This document shows, in pieces, positions 57,050 through 64,000 of a stretch of DNA of 64,000 nucleotides (positions are counted from its first letter, which is position 1; the number at the start of each line of letters is the position of its first letter). The DNA comes from Aurelia coerulea (taxonomy: Eukaryota > Cnidaria > Scyphozoa > Semaeostomeae > Ulmaridae): positions 3,337,501 to 3,401,500 of the forward strand of contig CM076945.1 of NCBI GenBank assembly GCA_039566865.1. The letters are read 5' to 3'. The notes below the pieces were generated by a model. The model saw only the letters and a list, made by a program, of their open reading frames with translations, was not told the DNA's origin and searched no databases. Made by a program: the position numbers and the translations under genes.

Positions 57050-57458
57050 CACGTTTTGTTGTTGTAATAAACTGGTTTATACGAAACCAGTACTACGATG
57101 GCCAAAATTTTAAAAAACTCTAGTAGGCTACTATGTCTGAGAATCAAGAAACTCTTATGAGTCCAGTTAAATGCATGGATATTATGTCACATATGGTGTT
57201 GAACCTTCATTCTTGAGTGTTATTAACTAACGCTTTATGTTTTGAACATAATAGAACACTGTTTATTCCTATGTTGTGTTTTGAATGTGAAGAAACATAT
57301 GCACATCAGTGTTAGAGACCAGATTGATAATTCATACATCTAAAAGTAAGAAACAAATTAAGAAACTTTTGGAACTATAATGCGAGAATTTTCATGTTGA
57401 ATTAAAATACTTTTAGCACTATGGCCTGACCCAAGTCTCTGTCTCTTATTAACACGTG
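57050..57458. mobile_element. TAAGAAAC-box element (family I) copy 6
   Basis: Left CACGTTTTGTTGTTGTAATAA, right CTTATTAACACGTG; TA at 57048-57049 and 57459-57460. Internal box sites are more diverged (ACGAAACCAG, AAGAAACTCTTATG). A fragment of the copy 3/5 type interior is also at 57940-58050. Confidence 0.75.
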
Positions 57459-57514
57459 TAGCCTGCGTTCTTTCCAGAGAGAGGTTTCAGAGAGTCGAGT
57501 CTGCACGCAGGCTA
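57459..57514. repeat. Short TAGCCTGCG hairpin
   Basis: TAGCCTGCGTTC ... CACGCAGGCTA, adjoining family I copy 6 at its right TA. Related to 30606-30645. Confidence 0.55.
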
Positions 57515-58129
57515 GACTAATGATATTCGTGTAAGTTAAGGACTCATGTAATAAGTCTAGACGCATACTACAAAAGACCAACTTTCCCACAAGATATCTG
57601 TGACGCAGGGATTTCAAGTTGATTTTAGACAAAGTGCACTCATTTTTTGGGCTCCCGACAAGATACCGGATTCATTTCGTATCGGATACCCTGACCCAAT
57701 CCGACATAAACATTTGTTATCGGATTGGTTCTCATACCGATACCGTTTACACCTCAGTTTGCACCCTGTTCACAAGGGGATGTGCTCCGCTCCGCACTGT
57801 TCTTCTGCGCGGCAGTAACATCTATTGTTTTTGCTATTCTTTGGCATTATTGTTCATGACAAAAAGCTCTCAGGCTGCAAAAGCCTGCAGGTGGCGATTG
57901 TTTCTGAAAACAATACACAAATCTTAACTTGAGAAGTATAGAGTTAATTTAGTTTTGTCGGAAGGGTTCCCAAATCTCCCAAATCTATATGTAAGATAAG
58001 ATTTCGAAACAAGTAATAACATAATTCGAACTCTGAGTGAGGGAAAATCAAAGCAGCAAATAGCAAAAGTTTCGGCAGAATGTTTTATGTTTAGCAAAAT
58101 GTGTTTATAGCCTCGATTTGATAGCTGAT
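57515..58129. other. Unassigned, with family I fragment
   Basis: 57940-58050 matches the interior of family I copies 3 and 5 (GAGTTAATTTAGTTTTGTC, AGAAGGGTTCCCAAAT type blocks). 57600-57927 is open in several frames without a recognised motif; a near-palindromic TATCGGATACC / GGTATCCG group lies around 57665-57745. Confidence 0.35.
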
Positions 58130-58142
58130 GTTGCCTGGCAAC
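58130..58142. promoter_or_regulatory. X-box-like palindrome upstream of the zinc-finger gene
   Basis: GTTGCCTGGCAAC is a perfect inverted repeat with a 1-nt spacer, matching the RFX X-box half-sites (GTTGCC / GGCAAC). It lies about 450 bp before the proposed start codon and 18 bp before a short upstream frame. The same kind of motif occurs inside TTAA-type TE sequence (33780, 46472), so it may be TE-derived. Confidence 0.35.
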
Positions 58143-58159
58143 AGGTCATGTTATGAGCC

Positions 58160-58189
58160 ATGGCGGCTCGAAGCAGACGTCTCAAATGA
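58160..58189 (+). other. Short upstream ORF (9 codons)
   Basis: GCCATGGCGG is an optimal start context and opens MAARSRRLK before a TGA. It lies upstream of the first recognised exon, so it could be in the 5' leader and reduce translation. No transcript evidence. Confidence 0.3.
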
Positions 58190-58583
58190 GCAGGCGAGCA
58201 AAATGTGGCAACAACTTGCGGTAACAGAGACAGTTGAAGTCAATGATGATAACTAAATGCAGAATAATTATTACCAAAAGCAGTATCCTTTACAGAAAGC
58301 ATTAAACAAGGATAGGACGTGGTGTGTCCAAGCATTGCTCCTTGCAGTTTTAAATTTAGGCCCTAATTTTTGGCGGGAGTATACACCGCAACAGTAAGCT
58401 GACAAGTTTGAACGAAGGCGAGACAAAAAGCTGTGAATCATCACACGAAAAAGTCTGTCATCGAAAGCAACTTCTTTACCTAAAGTTCAGAGTCAAAGAC
58501 ATATAGAATCACCAGCCAGACCACTCTTCGATTCGATAGTTCCACGCCAGAAGGTTTATTTTGACAGCAACGACACCAACACG

Positions 58584-58745
58584 ATGAACGATGCTGATCT
58601 GGAAAAACTAGCAGTGAAGCCCGGGAAGCTTGAGCCAGAATTCAAGCGTTGGACTGTACAATATTCCTTGCTGTTGCAAAGCAAAGTCACAAACTTAAGC
58701 ATCGATCCTGTCACAAGAGATGTAGATGCCTCTTGGACTATTGTG
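58584..58745 (+). CDS. Cadherin-like/RING/TRAF-zinc-finger protein, exon 1
   Basis: First recognised exon of a gene spanning at least 58584-63269. The ATG at 58584 precedes LEKLAVKPGKLEPEF, the start of a Cadherin-like beta-sandwich repeat (Pfam Cadherin-like type: L..L.v..G.LsP.F, later I.VTAEDGTT..Y.i.V). The exon gives residues 1-54 and ends at a consensus donor, GTG|GTGAGT (phase 0). The frame stays open upstream to 58436 (including SLPKVQSQRHIESPARPLFD), so translation may begin in an earlier exon; the ATG is my choice because it lies just before the domain. Intron 1 is 1358 bp. Confidence 0.72.
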
Positions 58746-60103
58746 GTGAGTTGCAGGTATTAGAAGTGTGCGTTGGATCAAACTGGTACTCATTCCAGGT
58801 TGAAAATCTAGCATTCAGTCGCAACTATGAAGCTCTGTGAAACTCGCTGCCTGCAGGCTACAATAAACGGTTCTCATATAACAAAAGATCTGTCGTTAAT
58901 TTTGCGTCTCTCGCATCTTTTTAAAGTCCACTAGCTTCAAATGGCTACAAAATGCAGTTTTCATACTTCATTTTGCCAAATTTCCTCTGACAAGAACCAA
59001 AAATTTCCTCCCACTGGGGGCTATATAATTTTTTGATAATGAGTATGAAACTGTTTGCATTAGAATTTTTCAAATCTGTTGGGTTTTTCTTGGACACCTG
59101 GAATATAAACTTTTGTTTTGGGTTCATGGTACTGAATGACTTACTGTATGCAATACCTAGTATCAGTTAAGCAAAATCAGTCCAAGTGATTTTGTCCCCC
59201 AATGTATGTATATGTATGTATCATTTGCCACATTTACTTAAAAATAGTTACAAGTTTATAGTATAAAAATAGATACAATACAATATATAAAGTTAAAAAC
59301 GTAAAGGAAAAACACCCCTAATTACAGTGGCAGGGATAGCATTAAAAGGTCAAGATGACCTTAATTCCATAATGGTCCCCGCAGAGGTGCTGGAACAGTG
59401 AAAAAACGTGAGAAAAACAACCTGTAGCTGTTTTCCGTGAAAAAGATGATTTATAAGACCATACCATAGTCAGGAGAGATAATGACGAGTCTTGATAAAA
59501 GACTGTTGATTTCATCTCAGACGAAAGACTATTCCATGTTTTGGGCCCTACATAAGATAGACATTTTGTCCAGCATTACTTTTGCGAAATGGAATATCCA
59601 ATTTGAACTTGGACCTTCTTGTTGTTCAGCCCTGGTTGACTGGATGGAATATCTCAGCACTGTAGGCCGGGACAGTTTCTCTGAAAAATTTCATTATGTT
59701 GACACAAGACACATTGATCTATCCTGTTCTTTGTAGGGAGCCTTGAATTCTGTGACCCCAATATGTGCTGTGTTTTTTAAATCTAGGATAACCCTTGGTA
59801 AAACATGTTAAGTCATTGCTGTAGGGCAAAACTATTTAGAAAATCTGATTTGTGATTTTTTTGTATGCTGTTTTGAAGTTAGTTGAAAATCCTTCATAAT
59901 TTCAGAACAGAGTTGCCAGTTTCAATGAGGTAAATATTAATATCCATTTGAACATTTTCACTATTAAGTAATGTATTAATAGTACCATATATTTCTTTCT
60001 ATCAAATTGAAAAACTGATAAACTAAAAAAGCCAATTCAAATGTGTGAATCAGAGCAGCAGAAAAATACAAAAACTCATCATACTTTTTTCAATATCCCT
60101 TAG
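58746..60103 (+). other. Intron 1 of the cadherin-like/RING/TRAF gene
   Basis: GTGAGT ... TTTTTTCAATATCCCTTAG. It contains degenerate TE traces: a decayed family G-like right end near 59080-59105 (TTTTTCTTGGACACCTGG), a family F-like remnant at 59810-59970, and a TATGTATGTAT microsatellite near 59205. No exon seen inside. Confidence 0.7.
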
Positions 60104-60904
60104 GGTCACGGAAATATTAGAGAAATTCCCATAACACCAGGAGAAACAAAAACCATCAAGATTGAAGTCACTGCCGAGGATGGAACCACCAACGAATACA
60201 AAATAAACGTAGTTTCATTTTCACCATCAGCCGCAGTTCTCTCTGGTATAAAATTACCTTATGGAAGCCTCTCTCCAGATTTCAAACCAGACTGTTATGA
60301 TTATGTGGTTTCACTACCTTGGTTTCTTGACATTGTAACTGTCCTACCTGAAGCCAAAGACAAAGATGTTGAAGGAGCCAATAAGCCTGTCAACGTTTTG
60401 TTAAACTATGGACAGACGCCAAAGACCTTTGTGATTGTGTCACCAGATAAAACAAAGACCACAAAATACCATATCCAATTTCGCAAAACCAGAATACTAA
60501 GATCAATTGTCACATCTGGATGTGATGCAAACGTTTTGAAAAGATGTCCAGTTTGTCTTGGTATTTTACAATGTCCAGTTTCTTTAAAGCAGCAAGAAAG
60601 TTGTGCTTCAAGTTTCAAGAAGTTACTTCTTTGTAGAAGTTGTGCAGAGACACTAACAAGAACAAGAAAACAAGATCCATTTACTGAGAAACCCTTGCCA
60701 CCTGATTTCATTGAAGCCCAGAATGAACATGAGAGCATTTTGGCACCTATTAAAGTTCTGTGTTGCTATTATCAGATTGGCTGTGAAGAAACAATGGAAT
60801 TGAGACGGCTTGGCAAGCATTTGAAAGAATGCAGTTTCCAGCCAACCCCAGCGCTAAAGTTTGAAGGAGTTGTAACAGTAAAACAGCAAGAAAATGAAGA
60901 AAAT
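60104..60904 (+). CDS. Cadherin-like/RING/TRAF-zinc-finger protein, exon 2
   Basis: 267 codons (residues 55-321). It finishes the first beta-sandwich repeat (IKIEVTAEDGTTNEYKINV, 73-91) and contains a second one, LSGIKLPYGSLSPDF to KTTKYHIQF (about 100-181). Then comes a RING/U-box-like cluster: CPVC (202, 205), C211, C221, CRSC (231, 234) and DPFTEKPLP (245-253), and a TRAF-type finger with CCYYQIGC, GKHLKEC (C275/C281/H293/C297). Such an arrangement suggests a cytoplasmic E3-ligase-like or adaptor protein, not an adhesion receptor: there is no signal peptide or membrane segment in the exons seen. Catalytic ability is not shown. The exon is bounded by TTAG|GGT and AAT|GTAAGC. The open frame runs on into the intron to 61036, which I exclude. 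Confidence 0.82.
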
Positions 60905-61174
60905 GTAAGCAACGATACATGCATTTATTTGGGGAAATTAAAATATGTATTTATTCCTTGGAAGCATGCAGTCACTTTTGTGATTTTTAGATCAATCATC
61001 CCACTTAGAATTCTGCTTAATAAGATTTTCAAGTAATTTTTTTCACTGCCTAGCATTGATTAAAGTTTTTTATTACAGCTTAAGGGTCTTTTGATAGAAT
61101 GCAATACTGAGCAAAGGATGGCATCAAACTTAAGCTTTTGAGAAAAAGATTATATTGAGCCACTGGTTTGCATT

Positions 61175-61476
61175 CAGAGGCGGATGCAGCCCAAAGTTGA
61201 AGGGGGGCAACCTGCAAATAGGGCACTGAAAGTACAAGGATGCGCCGAAGGCATACGGAAATTTTTGGCCTTCTGTTTAAGAAAATATGTTTTTGGTTTT
61301 CAACTAAAAAACACCTTAATTTACATGTTTCCCCTGCATTCAGATCGAAACAGTTAGAAAAGAGTCCATTAGGGTCATGATGAGGGACATGGGCCTCTAA
61401 CCAAAAGGGGGCACCAAGTTGAGTTTTCATCATGAGGGCGAGTGTTGGCCCCATCTGCCCCCTAAATCCGCCACTA
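61175..61476. mobile_element. hAT-like MITE with CAGAGGCGGAT ends
   Basis: Left CAGAGGCGGATGCAG, right TAAATCCGCCACTA; flanks TTTGCATT and TTTACATC (decayed 8-bp duplication). 302 bp, intronic. Confidence 0.75.
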
Positions 61477-61647
61477 TTTACATCATTAGCCAAGACTTAT
61501 TGGATGTGAATTTCTGGGGAATTCTTTTTATTTAAGAACAAACTAGTGTAAATTATCAATTAATTCTTAGAATTTTCTTTTTAGAAATTTCTTAGAATTG
61601 TTCAAGTTGGTTTGGTGGTTTTTTTAAATGCTGTTTTTAAGACAGTA

Positions 61648-62399
61648 CAGGGTGTCCCAGAAAAATTGTTCGACGTTTGATTAAATGTTAGGAAATAACG
61701 ATAAAACGTACAGGCTCCTGCTTAGGTAACCCTGTTCCTAAGATTTTGAATTAATTTTAGACGCCAGAATTTTGTGAATCCGCTAAGAATTCACGGAGTT
61801 ACAAGCTTTTGAAGTTAAAATTTGTGCGAAAACTGAAACCAGATGCCCCCATCTGACTTGTTTTCCAAAAAGACGCCCTAAAATCGAGGTAAAAGGAGAC
61901 TGTCCAATGTGTTACCTCTCGTCGATATCAGAGCAAACCAAATAGGACTTCCAAAGATATTTAATTCTTGTAACCGTTGCCAAAATTTACTTAAGAATGC
62001 AAGTATCTAAAAACATTGAATGAAGACTTAATCAATGAGAGACGGGTCGATTCCAAATTGTGCTGAACAGGATTCCTCCAAGCATCCATAACCTTGATTA
62101 AATGTTATAAAAAGCTAGTTTATCGAAAGTGCTTTTGAAATTCCATTAGATTTGCTTTGAATAAACGAGATTCTATTTTCACAAAATATGCAATTTAGGG
62201 GCGTCTGGTTTCAGCTTTCACAAAAACTTGAACTTCGAAAGCTCATAACTCCGTGAATATTTAGCAAATTTGCTAGCTTCTGGTGTCTATAATTAGTTTA
62301 AAATCTCAGCAATATGGTTGTTTTACCATGGAGCCCGTTCGTATTTCGTTATTTTTTAACATTTAATCAAATGTGGAACGATTTTTTTGGAACACCCTG
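61648..62399. mobile_element. Foldback MITE, family D copy 2 (intronic)
   Basis: CAGGGTGTCCCAGAAAAATT and AACACCCTG ends, TA at 61646-61647 and 62400-62401; 752 bp. Highly similar to 25596-26362 along its length, so both moved fairly recently. Confidence 0.9.
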
Positions 62400-62416
62400 T
62401 AGATGCATTCTTGTAA

Positions 62417-62711
62417 CTTGTACGAAAATACAAGGCCATGTAATAGCCATGTACAAGCCTTGTAGTCATGGTCTTGTAACCTTGTTATAGCCTAGAATAG
62501 CCTTGCTCTAACCTTGTAAATGGCTTGAAGAATGCTAATTAGCCTTGGTGGAAGCCTTGTGGAAACCTTGTGTGGTTGCAGCTTGGAATCTTACTGATAG
62601 CCTTGTAATTTTCTTCAAAGGTTAGTACAAGGTCATAACAAGGTTATAATCCCTGCTACAAGGCTAAAACTTGGCCTTAAGGCCAAGTTTAGCCTTGTAT
62701 TTTTGTACAGG
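62417..62711. mobile_element. MITE with TACAAGG-rich interior
   Basis: Ends CTTGTACGAAAATACAAGGC and GCCTTGTATTTTTGTACAGG are inverted. The interior repeats CCTTGTA / TACAAGG about every 15-30 bp. A perfect AACTTGGCCTTAAGGCCAAG-type palindrome lies near 62668-62690. Confidence 0.75.
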
Positions 62712-63064
62712 AAGTCGCAAACTACAATTGGTTGAGTTCTGGGATGTCTCTGGCAGATCAGATGCTAATAGTATGCAACAGAGCCAAAATAAGATAACTG
62801 TTCACAGACAAGCATCATTTTTAACCTTTTGAAATAGTTGCTGCAAAATTTTGATATCAGCGATGCAAGACCCTGAATGATCATGTATACACAGCAATTA
62901 ATTTTGAAACAAGAGCGTAATTGTTGAACTGCAAAAAAATGTTTGATTTTGCTCAAATATTTCCACAACTTGCATGATATAAAGTGGCAAGTTTCTTGAA
63001 CGACCCAACCGATTAAGACTGAACATACTTGATTCTTATTCTTCCTTGTTTCTTGCCTTACTAG

Positions 63065-63269
63065 CTCAAGACTGATATCTGCAAAATGTGCAGTCATGCT
63101 GTTCGAAACAATGAACTCAATAGCCACTTGAAGTTTTATTGCCCAGCCAAACATCCAAACACAAGATTTGATCATGTGGTAGAGCTGCGTAATTGGGAGA
63201 AAAAGTTGAATGACAAAGCAATTCAGAGGACTGGTGATCCAGATGACTTTAAAGAAGATGCACCAATAG
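63065..63269 (+). CDS. Cadherin-like/RING/TRAF-zinc-finger protein, exon 3 (gene runs on)
   Basis: 68 full codons plus 1 nt (residues 322-389). It begins LKTDICKMCSHAVRN and continues ELNSHLKFYC, a further Cys2-His-Cys finger (C-x2-C-x11-H-x4-C), then a charged stretch (RNWEKKLNDKAI, DDFKEDAPI). Bounded by a strong pyrimidine-rich acceptor and donor ATAG|GTATGT. The gene is incomplete: it continues beyond 64000. Confidence 0.78.
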
Positions 63270-64000
63270 GTATGTCACGATCTTTTCTTGGAGTTTTTTC
63301 AAGCTAGCAGCTAGTATCAAAAGCATAGTCATACATTCAGGGTGTAGTGAAGGAAAATTTGTTAAAAGTGACCAAAATCCCTGTAAGTTTCAGCTTTTAA
63401 TATCGTATTTGAGAAGTTTAAGGGACAGCTGCCCCTATGCTGTATACAGCCTTGGTACAAAGGTATTATAGAACGCTGAGAAGCAGGGCCGCTTCCAGAC
63501 ATGACTGCTTAGCGGGGCAAAGAACCTAAATTTTTCGATGGTAAAATCATCAACAACAGCAACAACAACAGTTGTAGGGACACACCTTTGAATCTATGCA
63601 TTATATCACTGAGCTAATTCCTCAGAGTTGGCCAATTTAGTTTTTAAATTAATTTCAACACGCATTTTTCGAACCCATTTTCCAAGAAACTAAAACCTAG
63701 AAGAGGATTAAAACCTGGATTGTCAAAGTGTGCTGTAGGCAAGATAATGCATGCTTTTTAATCAAATGTTTAAATTGTTTTCTCTCTCCATGTTTGATCA
63801 ATCCCATCACAAGGCGTATCTGAACATGTCTTGGTAGTGCTCAAAGAAGTGAAGAATTTTAGCTAACCGATAAAAACCACACTAGTCCTTTTTTAGATTA
63901 CGTTGTTTATGGTAGACCACATTTAGTTTGAAATTGCAGCTGTGTATTTAAGCCCCTTCTTCTTTTTGGATACTCAAAAGGACTCTCCATATTTCAAAGT
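63270..64000 (+). other. Intron 3 (partial)
   Basis: From GTATGT to the window end. A left end of a hAT-like MITE (CAGGGCCGCTTCCAG, 63486) and an AACAACAGCAACAACAAC stretch (63550) are visible. No further exon recognised. Confidence 0.5.

Larger units (their letters stand above)
60905..63064 (+). other. Intron 2, loaded with MITEs
   Basis: GTAAGC ... TTCTTGCCTTACTAG, 2160 bp. It holds a hAT-like MITE (61175-61476), foldback D copy 2 (61648-62399) and a TACAAGG-type element (62417-62711), together more than half of the intron. The minus frames at 61080-61493 and 62765-63175 are not supported as genes. Confidence 0.75.

Noticed and set aside
60905..61036. Exon 2 extended to the stop at 61036
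   Set aside because: AAT|GTAAGC is a good donor, and the following frame becomes hydrophobic and loses the pattern, while 63065 continues with another zinc finger in phase.
61080..61493. 137-codon minus-strand gene
   Set aside because: Overlaps the hAT-like MITE (61175-61476) and an intron; no protein signature.
62765..63175. 136-codon minus-strand gene
   Set aside because: Antisense to exon 3 and its splice acceptor; composition not coherent.
1..64000. tRNA or rRNA genes
   Set aside because: I looked for tRNA B-box words (GGTTCGAATCC type) on both strands by eye and found none in a cloverleaf context; no rRNA stretch was recognised. A covariance search would be decisive.

Overview
The window is eukaryotic nuclear DNA. 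It is visibly AT-rich, genes have GT-AG introns, there are no bacterial operons, and most of it is transposable-element (TE) debris: 5'-truncated non-LTR retrotransposons (LINEs), Mutator-like/Kolobok DNA transposons, hAT-like MITEs and very many foldback elements. An intron-poor forkhead gene, Pfam-type 'Cadherin-like' beta-sandwich repeats joined to RING/TRAF-like zinc fingers, and the transposon spectrum suggest an invertebrate metazoan. A cnidarian or another early-branching animal is my best guess; this is inference, not proof.

Host genes are few. A single-exon divergent forkhead protein lies at 15825-16784 (+). At the right edge a multi-exon gene (exons 58584-58745, 60104-60904 and 63065-63269, running off the window) encodes two cadherin-like beta-sandwich repeats, then a RING/U-box-like Cys cluster and TRAF-type zinc fingers. 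Its introns are full of MITEs. Weaker candidates are possible first exons at 17344-17394 and 53658-53768, a THAP-like start at 42112-42207, and an acidic C-terminal exon at 795-1000 (-) whose upstream side is occupied by a LINE.

Four TE layers dominate. (1) At least eleven complete foldback elements (500-1150 bp) end in CCGGGTG(T/C)... or CAGGGTGTCCC..., are flanked by TA, and consist almost wholly of two inverted arms. They fall into about seven families with unrelated interiors but a common terminal box, and cover about 12% of the window. (2) A second TA-flanked family (CACGT/CACTC ends, many TAAGAAAC/GTTTCTTA boxes) has seven copies. (3) TTAA-flanked elements include a nearly complete Kolobok/Mutator-like transposon (8963-12069) with one frameshift, a second deleted one (42796-44906), and non-coding TTAA elements (12074-12950, 45773-46658). 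(4) hAT-like G-rich MITEs have 8-bp target duplications, four of which are perfect copies of ordinary flanking sequence.

Nesting is frequent and can be resolved at the base level. In three places, removing the inner element plus one target duplication restores the reading frame of the interrupted LINE, which proves the boundaries and target-site lengths. Two very large palindromes (37006-38171 and 31411-33606) carry arms of about 520-530 bp. The remaining stretches, notably 47.8-51.0 kb, show no recognisable gene.
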